From Pseudomonas putida S13.1.2 (GTDB taxonomy: Bacteria; Pseudomonadota; Gammaproteobacteria; Pseudomonadales; Pseudomonadaceae), in the NCBI RefSeq assembly GCF_000498395.2, contig NZ_CP010979.1:310001-374000 (forward strand): 64,000 nucleotides of DNA, in the 5' to 3' direction. The notes beneath the pieces are model-generated. The model searched no databases, was not told where the DNA came from, and worked only from the letters and a program-made list of their open reading frames with translations. A program made the translations under genes and the position numbers. Of the stretch, positions 30,599-38,582 are shown in pieces (the first letter of the stretch is position 1; every line of letters begins with the position of its first letter).

Positions 30599-30668
30599 CC
30601 CCGGACCCGCACAAAAAAACACCCCGGCCTTGAAAGGGCCGGGGTGTTTTTTTTGTGCGGGTCCGGGG
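30599..30668. terminator. Very long bidirectional terminator between NRPS operon and fpvA
   Basis: Inverted repeat with ~30-base arms (30599-30629 and 30638-30668) that pair along their whole length except for one extra T. The core is CACCCCGGCC / GGCCGGGGTG, with A-run and T-run flanks on both sides and an outer GC-rich clamp (CCCCGGACCCGC / GCGGGTCCGGGG). It can stop transcription from the NRPS operon (+) and from fpvA (-), which converge here. Confidence 0.93.
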
Positions 30669-30741
30669 GCGGCACTTCGGTAGCACAAATGAAAACGCCC
30701 CTGTCGGGAAAGGGGCGTTGCTTAGGGCCTGGTGGTCAGGA

Positions 30742-33159
30742 TCAGAAACTGTATTTGACCGAAAGCCTCACGTTGCGTGGGTCGCCGTAGACGTTTTCAG
30801 CAAGGAATGGGTTGTCGGTTATGCTCACGTAATACTTCTTGTTGAACACGTTGTTCAGGTTCAGGCGAGCGTCGATATGGTCGGTTGGCTTGAAACCGAC
30901 CATTAGGTCCAGGAGGGCGTAGGCGCCCTGCTCGATTTTGTAATCAGTCCCCTTGTTGTACACGGAGTTCTGACCATAGACGGTACCACCGATGCGCCAG
31001 CGCTCAAGTTCGCCCGGCAATTGGTAGTTGGTCGTGAGCTTGACCAGATGGCGGGGCAGGTCGGTATCGAAGCTGCGGCCGATGTTGGCGCTGTCAGAAT
31101 CACTGCGGTACTTGACCTCGGTGTAGGTATAGCCAGCGCCAACCTGCCAGCGCGGGGTGATTGCGCCTTGCAGTTCCATGTCGATACCTTGCGCGCGCAC
31201 TTTACCGGCTGCTTCGTAGCATGTCCTGGCAGTCGGGCAGTTGTCGGCCTCTCGAGCACGGTTTTCCTGATCCATGCGGAACAACGCGATGGAGCCGTTG
31301 AGTGCGCCGTTGAAGTATTCGCCCTTGATACCGACTTCATAGTTTTTGCCCACGACCGGTTCCAGCAGGCCGCCGCCGGCATTCAGATAATTCTGCGGTT
31401 TGAAGATGTCGGTGTAGCTCACATACACCGAGTGATTATCGTTCAGATCGTAGACCAGGCCTGCGTACTTGGTGACATGGCGGGTGACTTTATAATCCAC
31501 AGGCCCGTAGTTGGATTTCGCGTCATATTCGTACCAGTCCAGGCGGCTGCCAAGGATCAGGTGCAATGGGTCTGCCAGGCTGAAGCGGCCGGTGACGTAG
31601 GCGCTCTTCTGCTCGATGTTGATGTGCTGCCAGTAGGTGGAGATCAGCGTCGTCGGTTTGGGACGCAGGCCCGGATCCCATTCGTGGACGTTGATGTCCT
31701 CGTAGACGGAGTTGTCGGTGTGTTCGACCAGCTTGATATTCTCTTCCCGGGCGCTGGCACCTACTACCAGTTGATGTTCCCGGTCGAACAACCGGAACGG
31801 ACCGCTGGCGAACGCGTCGACGCCGGTCTGGGCGTCATCGTATTTATAGCCACCGAGAATCTGGCTGTAGACGTCGGCGTCGTTGTTGACCTTGCTGGCG
31901 AGGTGGTCCAGTTTCGACCAGATCTTGTTGCCCGACAGGGTGAGCTTCCAGTCGTTGGCCAAGCTTTGTTCGAGCTTGGCGAAGGCGGTGGTCGTGTCTT
32001 TGTCCCAGTAATCCCAGTCGTTGCCCAGGTAGGTTGAGCGGGGCAAGTGCAGGTCACTGCCGTTCGCCGCCACTGGAATGCCGCCCCAGGGTAGGTGGTT
32101 GTTGTCGTCCTGATAGGACGCGCCGATGGTCAACAAGGTGTCGTCGCTAAGGTCTGCTTCGAGCACGCCATAGTAGACGCCGCGCTCGGTCTGGACGTTG
32201 TCCTGAAAGCTATGGTTGTTCTGGTAGGCACCCACAAAGCGGCCACGGACGGTGCCTTGGTCGTTGAGGGGGCCACTGACGTCTGCCTCCGTGCGATAAC
32301 GGTCCCAACTGCCGGCGCTGGCGGTAATGCTTGCCTGGGCCTCTGCAGTGGGCTTCTTGCGTACCAGGTTGATCGAGGCTGCCGGGTTACCCGCCCCCTG
32401 CATCAGGCCGGTCGCACCACGGACAATTTCAACGTGGTCGTACATCGCCATGTCGCCCGACGCGATGATGTCGGCAGTGTTGCCGCCCACATTGGTCGGA
32501 ATCCCGTCGTACATGAGATTGTCGACCTGGTACCCGCGGGAGTAGTAGCGCTGCCGGTCTGGGCCGAACCGCTGTGAGTTCATGCCGGGGGCATTGCGCA
32601 CCACATCATCCAGGGTATTCATGGCCTGGTCATCCATGCGCTGGCGCGTGATCACCGTGACAGATTGAGGCGTCTCGCGCATTGTCAGCGGCAGCTTGGT
32701 TGCGGTCTGCATGGTGCCGGTGGTGTAGGAGCCGGTGCCTTCGGTGGAGGCGCCCAATCCCGTACCGTGCACACTGGTCGCGCCGAGTTCCACGGCATCA
32801 CCGTCGGCGGTGGGAGAGAGTGTCAACAAGTTGTCCTGCAGGCTGAAGCGGACCTTTGTGCCGCGCAATAATTGAGAGATACCCTGCTCGATGCTGAAGC
32901 TGCCATTGACCGCCGCGCTATTCTGGCCTGCGACGATATCCGGGCTGTAGAGCACCTGGACATCGGCCTGGCGACCGAATTCGGTCAGAGCAGCTGCCAG
33001 GGGCTGGGCGGGTATGTTCAGCTTCACCTCTTGCGCCTGGGCAGCCATCACCGGCAGCGCAAGCGCAAGGCCGGTGGTGGCCAGCAAGCGAGTTTTGCGA
33101 ACCGAATGACGTATCAGCAAGGCCCGGGCGAGCGGGGTCAATCCGTGAAGGGATGGCAT
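30742..33159 (-). CDS. fpvA: Ferripyoverdine TonB-dependent receptor with N-terminal signalling domain
   Basis: 805 residues, close to the size of P. aeruginosa FpvA. Signal peptide ~1-43 (cleavage near AQAQ). A secretin/TonB N-terminal (STN) signalling domain spans ~44-115 (LNIPAQPLAAALTEF...). A TonB-box-like stretch lies near ELGATSV, then a plug domain (~150-270) and a 22-strand barrel ending in the typical C-terminal aromatic (VKYSF). It binds the ferric siderophore in the outer membrane and imports it with TonB; the STN domain makes it a transducer that would signal to an anti-sigma factor and FpvI-type sigma. AGAGAG precedes the ATG. It sits alone at the end of the minus-strand pvd block, 208 bases after pvdE, with its own candidate promoter. 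Confidence 0.95.
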   Translation of the reverse strand: MPSLHGLTPLARALLIRHSVRKTRLLATTGLALALPVMAAQAQEVKLNIPAQPLAAALTEFGRQADVQVLYSPDIVAGQNSAAVNGSFSIEQGISQLLRGTKVRFSLQDNLLTLSPTADGDAVELGATSVHGTGLGASTEGTGSYTTGTMQTATKLPLTMRETPQSVTVITRQRMDDQAMNTLDDVVRNAPGMNSQRFGPDRQRYYSRGYQVDNLMYDGIPTNVGGNTADIIASGDMAMYDHVEIVRGATGLMQGAGNPAASINLVRKKPTAEAQASITASAGSWDRYRTEADVSGPLNDQGTVRGRFVGAYQNNHSFQDNVQTERGVYYGVLEADLSDDTLLTIGASYQDDNNHLPWGGIPVAANGSDLHLPRSTYLGNDWDYWDKDTTTAFAKLEQSLANDWKLTLSGNKIWSKLDHLASKVNNDADVYSQILGGYKYDDAQTGVDAFASGPFRLFDREHQLVVGASAREENIKLVEHTDNSVYEDINVHEWDPGLRPKPTTLISTYWQHINIEQKSAYVTGRFSLADPLHLILGSRLDWYEYDAKSNYGPVDYKVTRHVTKYAGLVYDLNDNHSVYVSYTDIFKPQNYLNAGGGLLEPVVGKNYEVGIKGEYFNGALNGSIALFRMDQENRAREADNCPTARTCYEAAGKVRAQGIDMELQGAITPRWQVGAGYTYTEVKYRSDSDSANIGRSFDTDLPRHLVKLTTNYQLPGELERWRIGGTVYGQNSVYNKGTDYKIEQGAYALLDLMVGFKPTDHIDARLNLNNVFNKKYYVSITDNPFLAENVYGDPRNVRLSVKYSF

Positions 33160-33240
33160 GGGTGCTCTCTTTGATCGCGTTGTGTCGACGTTAATTGATT
33201 ATTGCGCGGGACACCCCCAATGATGCGCCGCTGTATTTGA

Positions 33241-33264
33241 ACGAAACGAGAAAGGTTTTCTTTA
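33241..33264 (-). promoter_or_regulatory. Iron-starvation-box-like ECF promoter upstream of fpvA
   Basis: On the minus strand TAAAG (33264-33260), 16 bases, then CGT (33243-33241). This differs in one base from TAAAT-N16-CGT, the PvdS-type box, and lies ~80 bases upstream of the fpvA start. PvdS and FpvI are known to recognise similar elements. Tentative because of the mismatch. Confidence 0.4.
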
Positions 33265-33301
33265 AGGTTTTGTGAAGGATGTCACGAAAGGACGGGGGAG
33301 A

Positions 33302-33318
33302 GGGCTGCTGTGCAGCCC
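33302..33318. repeat. Small palindromic hairpin GGGCTGC-TGT-GCAGCCC
   Basis: Seven-base perfect arms with a TGT loop, between pvdE (end) and fpvA (start). The same hairpin occurs at 40226-40242. Such short GC-rich palindromes are common between genes in P. putida-group genomes; this one may serve as a weak terminator for the pvdE operon, but no T-run follows. Confidence 0.55.
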
Positions 33319-33367
33319 GTTTGGGGCCATGGGCCGCTCCTGCATGTCAAGAAGCGACCCGGGGGGG

Positions 33368-35029
33368 TCAGGCGGGTTGTTCAGCCCCGACGCGCTCAGT
33401 GGCGACGCGGCCGCGATCCATGCGGATCAATTGATCGGCGACGTGGAAGTAACGGTCGTCGTGAGAGATGACGATGATGGTGCGGCCCTGGCGTTTCATT
33501 TCCGGCAGCAGCTCGGTGTAGAACACCCGGCGGAAGGACGGGTCCTGGTCGGCGGCCCATTCGTCGAACACCAGCACCGGGCGTTCATCGAGCCAGGCGT
33601 TGACCAGTGCCAGGCGCTTGCGCTGGCCGGTGGACAAGGCGGTGGTGCTGTAGCTGCCGTCGACCAGGCTGACCTTGTGGGCGATGTCCAGGCGCTCCAG
33701 GTAACGGGCCACCAGTTCGGGTTTGTCGGCGGCCACAGGGCTCAGGTCATCGAACAGGTGGTGGTCGGCGAAGATGGTGGTGAACAGCTGGCGGTAGTCG
33801 TCACGGCCTTCATCAGTGACGGGCTGGCCGTTGAGCTGGATCTGGCCTGTATGAGGCGGATACAGCCCCAATAGCACCTTGATCAGCGAGGTCTTGCCGC
33901 AGCCGTTTTCGCCGACGATGAACAGGATCTCGCCCTGGTTCACCGTGAGGTCCACCGGCCCCAGGCGGAACGGGTCACTGCCGGGAATCACCGGGTAGTC
34001 GTAGCGCACCTGGCGCAACTCCAGTCGCTCGAATGGCGCGGCCTGGGTGGCCATCTGGCCGGGCTGGCCTTGCACCTCGGGTGTTGAGAAGCGCTGGGAC
34101 AGTTCGGCCACCCGGCCCAGGGCGATGCGGGCGCGGCCGATCATCGGCAGGTTGAGCACAAGCTGTTCCAGCGGGCCTTTCATGTACAGCATCACCAGCA
34201 CGAAACCGCCCAGCACTGTGCGCTCGGCCGAAGGCCACATCACCTGGAAGGCAATGGCCAGGCCGATGACCGCGAAGAACAGCATCGAGCCGAAGGTTTC
34301 TGCGCTGATGAAGATGGCGCCGGCGCGGATGTTGGCCCGGGCGATGCGCTGGGTGACGCCGTCGATCTGCTCATCGCGCAGGCGCCAGCGGCGTTGGCGC
34401 TGGATACGCAGCTCCTTGGCACCGTCGGTGATCGCCTGGTAATAGCCTTGCAGCTCGTCCTCGCCTTCACGGCCTTCGGCCATGCGCCGGTTGCCAAAGC
34501 GCTGGGCGACGTATTGGGCCGCCACGCCGATGGCCACGGTAAGCAGGGTTAGCGCCAGGATCTGCCACGACAACAGCGCCAGGTAGGCGAGGCACGCCAG
34601 CGTCACGGTGAAGGAGATCACCATCGGCGCCACCGAAAGGGCGAAGCTGCTGATGGTGGTGACGTCGTTGAGCAGGATCGGGATCAGCCGGTGGCTGCGA
34701 AAGCGCTCCAGTTGCTCGATGGGCGCGCCGAGTACCTTGCCCGCCAGCTCGCGGCGCAGGTTGCGCACCACGTACTGGCCCACGTGGTTGGTCAGCAGGC
34801 GAGAGCCAGTGGAGCAGCCCAGGGTCAGCAGGCACAGCCCGGCGAACTGCAGGGCCACCCAGGCGGTGGGGCCGTCTGCCTGGTTCATGGCGCGGTTGAC
34901 GGTAGCCAGCAGCGCGGTCACCCCCAGGCCGCTGATGATCCCCATGGCGACGGAGGCCACGACAGCCAGCCGGAACGGTTCGAGGATGCGCCAGGTCTCG
35001 CGGGCCAGGCTGTTTGCGGAAACGGTCAT
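33368..35029 (-). CDS. pvdE: Pyoverdine-precursor (ferribactin) export ABC transporter PvdE
   Basis: 553 residues from the ATG at 35029, which follows the end of ptaA by 23 bases; an upstream extension would overlap ptaA and is rejected. The N-terminal half is a six-helix transmembrane domain; the C-terminal half is an ATPase with Walker A GENGCGKTS, signature LSTGQRKRL and Walker B VLVFDEW followed by AADQDP. It belongs to the cyclic-peptide/siderophore exporter family (SyrD/PvdE type). Known role: moves acylated ferribactin from cytoplasm to periplasm, where the fluorophore is finished. Last gene of the pvdM-pvdO-ptaA-pvdE operon, so probably driven by the iron-starvation box before pvdM. 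Confidence 0.94.
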   Translation of the reverse strand: MTVSANSLARETWRILEPFRLAVVASVAMGIISGLGVTALLATVNRAMNQADGPTAWVALQFAGLCLLTLGCSTGSRLLTNHVGQYVVRNLRRELAGKVLGAPIEQLERFRSHRLIPILLNDVTTISSFALSVAPMVISFTVTLACLAYLALLSWQILALTLLTVAIGVAAQYVAQRFGNRRMAEGREGEDELQGYYQAITDGAKELRIQRQRRWRLRDEQIDGVTQRIARANIRAGAIFISAETFGSMLFFAVIGLAIAFQVMWPSAERTVLGGFVLVMLYMKGPLEQLVLNLPMIGRARIALGRVAELSQRFSTPEVQGQPGQMATQAAPFERLELRQVRYDYPVIPGSDPFRLGPVDLTVNQGEILFIVGENGCGKTSLIKVLLGLYPPHTGQIQLNGQPVTDEGRDDYRQLFTTIFADHHLFDDLSPVAADKPELVARYLERLDIAHKVSLVDGSYSTTALSTGQRKRLALVNAWLDERPVLVFDEWAADQDPSFRRVFYTELLPEMKRQGRTIIVISHDDRYFHVADQLIRMDRGRVATERVGAEQPA

Positions 35030-35052
35030 GTGCAGGTCTCGGTGAGCCGGAG

Positions 35053-36162
35053 TCAGGCGTTGGCCATGACCCTGAGGAAGGTTTCGGTAAAGGTGTTCAT
35101 CTGGTCTTCGGTACCCACGGTGACGCGCATCCACTCGGGCCAGGCCGCAAACAGCCGACCCACGCGCACGCCTTGCGCGGCCATGGCTTCGATAACCGGC
35201 GTTGCGGGGCGCTTGAGGTGCACCATGAAGCAGTTGGCCTGGGCTTGGGTGCAGCGGTAACCGGCCTTTTGCAGGCGCTCGGTGGTGGCGTTCAGGACCC
35301 GTTGGTTGGTGCGTTTTCGGGTCGCTACAAGATCGCGTTGTTCGAGGCTGGCGATGCCGCCCAGCGATGCGCTCAGGGCAATGAAGTTGCGCCCGTTATA
35401 GGCCTGCAAACGGGTGAGCACCGCAGGCCTGGCTATGGCCAGACCCAGCCGGGCCCCCGCCATGCCATACAGCTTGGAGAACGTGCGCAGCACCAGCACG
35501 TCGTCGTGGGCCACGGCCAGGTCCAGGCAGGGCCTGGCATCGGAGAAGTGGATATACGCTTCGTCGATGATGGCCAGGCAGTCCTTGGGTTTGTTCGTCA
35601 CCAGCTGCTCGATGTCGGCGCGGGGCGTCAGGGTGCCAGTGGGATTGTTGGGGTTGCAGAGGTAGATCACGCCGGCATTCGGGTCGGCTTCCAGCATGGC
35701 GCTCACGTCATGGGCATGGTGGGCGTCCAGCGGTACTTCGTGCAAAGCTGCACCTATCGATCGGGCACCGCTGGCGAGGGAGTCGTAGGTGGGGGCCGCG
35801 ACGACGACGCTGCGTGGACCGGCATAGTGTGCCAGTCCCTCCTGCAGCGGCAGGCGCGAGCCGCCGAATACGGCAACATGATCGGTGGGTACACCGTTTT
35901 GTCGGGCGAACAACTCGATCAACCGCACTTGCTGTTCGTAGTAATAGCGGCCGCTTTGGCGGGCGCCCAGTTGCATGGTTTTGACGGCCGATTCACTGGG
36001 ACCGTACGGGCTTTCGTTGTAATCCAGGCGGATGATGTCATCCCCGAAGACCGGGTCGACCGGGCGGTGCGTTGGCGGTTGCCGGGCCCAGGCAGGCAAG
36101 GCCGGAGCCAGGCTGGCCAAGGTGGCGGCGGTTACGAAGGCGCGTCGCTTGAGGTCGGTCAT
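35053..36162 (-). CDS. ptaA: Periplasmic PLP-dependent transaminase, PtaA-like (pyoverdine side-chain modification)
   Basis: 369 residues. N-terminal Tat-type signal (KRRAFVTAA... ending near PAWA) directs the folded enzyme to the periplasm. The rest is a fold-type I aminotransferase of the histidinol-phosphate aminotransferase class: LDYNESPYGPS near the start, NPNNPTGT, DEAYIHF, and the PLP-lysine motif FSKLYGMAGARLG. In P. fluorescens the periplasmic transaminase PtaA converts the pyoverdine side-chain glutamate to alpha-ketoglutarate; location, export signal and family fit that role. No PvdN (class V type enzyme giving succinamide) is seen here. GGAG precedes the ATG at a 9-base spacing. 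The PtaA assignment rests on context and family, not on a database match. Confidence 0.8.
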   Translation of the reverse strand: MTDLKRRAFVTAATLASLAPALPAWARQPPTHRPVDPVFGDDIIRLDYNESPYGPSESAVKTMQLGARQSGRYYYEQQVRLIELFARQNGVPTDHVAVFGGSRLPLQEGLAHYAGPRSVVVAAPTYDSLASGARSIGAALHEVPLDAHHAHDVSAMLEADPNAGVIYLCNPNNPTGTLTPRADIEQLVTNKPKDCLAIIDEAYIHFSDARPCLDLAVAHDDVLVLRTFSKLYGMAGARLGLAIARPAVLTRLQAYNGRNFIALSASLGGIASLEQRDLVATRKRTNQRVLNATTERLQKAGYRCTQAQANCFMVHLKRPATPVIEAMAAQGVRVGRLFAAWPEWMRVTVGTEDQMNTFTETFLRVMANA

Positions 36163-36192
36163 CGGGTAAATCTCCGTTAGGGTGATGGGGGT

Positions 36193-37068
36193 TTAGTCCT
36201 TGGCTGTGTCATTGAGGTTGCGGGCCACTCGGAAGCCGAGCCAGTCGCCGAATACATCGTGGCCGCGTTCGTTGCGGTTGCCGGAGCGGGAGAAAATGGG
36301 CGGCTCGGTCCAGTCGTTACCTCGGATCTGCCTGAAGTCGCAATTGCCGCCTGTGAGCCAGGCGCTACCGTCGGAGGGGGCGCCGTTGTAGCTGTCGTGC
36401 ACGCAGTCCTGCAGCCATTCGTAGACATTGCCGTGCATGTCGTACATGCCGAAGGCGTTGGGCGGGAAGCTGCCCACGGGCGCGGTATAGGTGTAGCCGT
36501 CGCGTGGGCCGTAGGTGTTGGCGTGCTTGGTGATCTGGTATTGCCCCGGCTCATCGAAGTCGAACGGGAATGGGCCGGTGGAACCAGCGCGGCCGGTGTA
36601 TTCGCGTTCGGCCTCGGTGAGCATGCGGTAGGGTTTGCCGGTCTTCTTGGCGATCCAGGCCACATAGCCCTGGACATCGTCCCAGCTCATGCATACGGCT
36701 GGCTGACGCGGGCCTTGCGGGTAGCTGGGCTTGCCGTTGGTGCACAGGCGGCCTGGGCGGTCGTCGCCGGTGGGTAGCACGGTGCCGGTTTCCTTGGCAT
36801 ACACCTGCCACTCTTGTGCGGTGATGTGGAAGCGCGTGACCGCGAACGGGTGCGCGAAGGTAACCGTGCGCAGCGGGCCCTCGTCGGGCTGCCTGCCCAC
36901 CTCATCGTCGGGCGTGCCCATGGTGAAGCTTCCCGGCGGGATCACCACCAGCTCGGGGCAATCCTTGCAGTCCTTGAAGACCTTGCCAGGCGTGGTCGGG
37001 TCGGCTGCAAAGGCGTTGAGCGACAGCAGCGTGCAAGTGAAAGCGAACAGGTAGATCAGCCGTTTCAT
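36193..37068 (-). CDS. pvdO: PvdO, periplasmic FGE-sulfatase-domain protein of pyoverdine maturation
   Basis: 291 residues from the ATG at 37068, which overlaps the pvdM stop as ATGA; the long in-frame extension upstream lies inside pvdM and is not real. Sec-type signal peptide (~1-22, ending LNAFA). The mature part is a formylglycine-generating-enzyme-like domain: VVIPPGSFTMGTPDDE at the start, FAVTRFHITAQEWQ, MSWDDVQGYVAW, YRMLTEAEREY, and NAFGMYDMHGNVYEWLQD near the end. In pseudomonads PvdO is needed to oxidise dihydropyoverdine to pyoverdine in the periplasm. Second gene in the pvdM operon. Confidence 0.93.
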   Translation of the reverse strand: MKRLIYLFAFTCTLLSLNAFAADPTTPGKVFKDCKDCPELVVIPPGSFTMGTPDDEVGRQPDEGPLRTVTFAHPFAVTRFHITAQEWQVYAKETGTVLPTGDDRPGRLCTNGKPSYPQGPRQPAVCMSWDDVQGYVAWIAKKTGKPYRMLTEAEREYTGRAGSTGPFPFDFDEPGQYQITKHANTYGPRDGYTYTAPVGSFPPNAFGMYDMHGNVYEWLQDCVHDSYNGAPSDGSAWLTGGNCDFRQIRGNDWTEPPIFSRSGNRNERGHDVFGDWLGFRVARNLNDTAKD

Positions 37069-38453
37069 GGGTGTCCTTGCAAGTGTTGGGTGACAGGAGG
37101 AGCGGCCGGCTTGGCGGTCTTCTGGGCGGCGTCCCACACACGCAGGAAGTTGCCGCCCCAGAGCTTGGCGATGTCTTCGTCGGAGTAACCGTGCTTGATC
37201 AGCTCGGCGGTGACGTTGCGGGCCTGGCTTGCATCCTGCCAGCCGATCACGCCGCCGCCGTCGTTGAAGTCCGAACTGATGCCGACGTGGTCGATGCCGA
37301 TCTTTTTCACGGCGTAGTCGATGGAGTCGACGTAATCGCTCAGGTTGGCTGCAGGCTCGTGACGCAGCACGTCGTAGAACTTGGGCAGGTATTCGCCGAA
37401 CTTCTTTTCCGACCAGATGGAAAACACCGGGTCTGTGGTAGTGCCTATCTGGGTCTGGTTTTGCAGGTCGGGCAGGCCGTACTCGGCGCGCAGCTTGTTC
37501 ATGGCCGTGATGGTGTCGCGGCTGAAAGGCTTGAGGTAATGCGAATAGGCAACGATGTTGACCAGCCCGCCGGTGGCCTTGATGGCGGCCAGGTCTGCAT
37601 CGGAGAGGTTGCGGCGGATATCCATCATGCCCTGCACGCCGGTGTGGGAGGCGAGGATCGGCGCCCGGCTCTGTTTCGCGACTTGCTGCAAGGCCTGGCT
37701 GGACATCTGCGAGACGTCGATGACTACGCCCAGGTCGTTGAGCTTGGCCACGGCGCGGCGGCCCAGTGCCGAAAGGCCGCCCAGCGGGTCGACCGAATCG
37801 CCCAGAAAGGGCAATGGGCGCGCCGAGTCCACCCAGCTGTTGTTGCCTACGTAGCCGGGGCCGAATACCCGTACACCGCGCGCAGCCCACAGGTCGAGTT
37901 TGTCAACGTCGTCGCCCAGCGGGGCGGCGTTGAGCATGCTGATGACGATGGCAAACTTGCCTTCACCGGCCAGCCGGCGGAAGTCCGCCGGGGAGTAGGC
38001 GATGCCCGCCTGGTTGGGGAAGTCCTTGGCGATGTTGGTGATGATCCGGTAGCGCACTTCCAGTTCGTTGGCCATGGCCTGCTGGAACCCGTCGGTGGGG
38101 CGATGTGGCCAGTTTGGTCCGGTCCAGAACTCCGGCCACGACCAGATCGCGATGGAGGCACCGCGCAAGCGCGCTTTGGCGGCCTTGGGCAGGTCGAACT
38201 GGGTCGGGCCGTCGCGGTTCGGCTCCTGGCCATCGCTGCCGTAGGTCAGCGGCACGTCCAGGTGCGCATCCAGGGCCAGGATGCGCTCCTGCAGGGCCTC
38301 GGCGCGCCGTTCGGTTTCGCGGTCGTAAAGATGGTTGGGGAGGTAGACAAAGTACCACCAGGCGCCGACGGCGGTGCCGGCGACCAGGCTGAGCAAAACG
38401 GCGAGCGCCACGGCCCATGGCCATTTGCGCGGTGAAGTTCGGTGTTTCGTCAT
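37065..38453 (-). CDS. pvdM: PvdM, membrane-dipeptidase-family protein of pyoverdine maturation
   Basis: 462 residues. N-terminal membrane anchor or uncleaved signal (~13-35, after KWPW), then a renal-dipeptidase-like domain with the metal motif ALDAHLDVP (HxD) near residue 58, LASHTGVQG and ISSDFNDGGG. Work on fluorescent pseudomonads reports that PvdM is needed for PvdP to oxidise ferribactin in the periplasm; peptidase activity has not been the assumed role. First gene of the operon, ~60 bases downstream of a perfect iron-starvation box. Its TGA overlaps the pvdO ATG. Confidence 0.93.
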   Translation of the reverse strand: MTKHRTSPRKWPWAVALAVLLSLVAGTAVGAWWYFVYLPNHLYDRETERRAEALQERILALDAHLDVPLTYGSDGQEPNRDGPTQFDLPKAAKARLRGASIAIWSWPEFWTGPNWPHRPTDGFQQAMANELEVRYRIITNIAKDFPNQAGIAYSPADFRRLAGEGKFAIVISMLNAAPLGDDVDKLDLWAARGVRVFGPGYVGNNSWVDSARPLPFLGDSVDPLGGLSALGRRAVAKLNDLGVVIDVSQMSSQALQQVAKQSRAPILASHTGVQGMMDIRRNLSDADLAAIKATGGLVNIVAYSHYLKPFSRDTITAMNKLRAEYGLPDLQNQTQIGTTTDPVFSIWSEKKFGEYLPKFYDVLRHEPAANLSDYVDSIDYAVKKIGIDHVGISSDFNDGGGVIGWQDASQARNVTAELIKHGYSDEDIAKLWGGNFLRVWDAAQKTAKPAAPPVTQHLQGHP

Positions 38454-38509
38454 TGCGTTCTCGACCCGCCTGTTGGACGGCCCTATGCCGTCGGAACCTG
38501 ATGAGTGGA

Positions 38510-38533
38510 ACGAGTCGTGGGGGTGGGAATTTA
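38510..38533 (-). promoter_or_regulatory. PvdS iron-starvation box for pvdM operon
   Basis: Minus-strand TAAAT (38533-38529), exactly 16 bases, then CGT (38512-38510). This matches the PvdS consensus TAAAT-N16-CGT, including the TCC after TAAAT. It faces pvdM and lies back-to-back with the pvdP box. Confidence 0.85.
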
Positions 38534-38542
38534 CACAGCCGG

Positions 38543-38566
38543 TAAATCCCCTCTGCGAGTGTTCGT
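38543..38566 (+). promoter_or_regulatory. PvdS iron-starvation box for pvdP
   Basis: TAAATCCC at 38543-38550, and CGT at 38564-38566, 16 bases after TAAAT. Perfect match to the PvdS-dependent promoter element, in the + direction. It also sets a limit on the pvdP start: any start upstream of ~38573 would lie before the transcription start. Confidence 0.85.
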
Positions 38567-38582
38567 TCTGGTAGCAGTAGTC

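Noticed and set aside
36193..37890. 565-codon reading for PvdO
   Set aside because: The first ~274 codons run inside pvdM in another frame; the signal peptide and ATGA overlap point to 37068.
38505..38582. Upstream extension of PvdP
   Set aside because: It spans the iron-starvation promoter and precedes the likely transcription start; the Tat signal begins after 38583.
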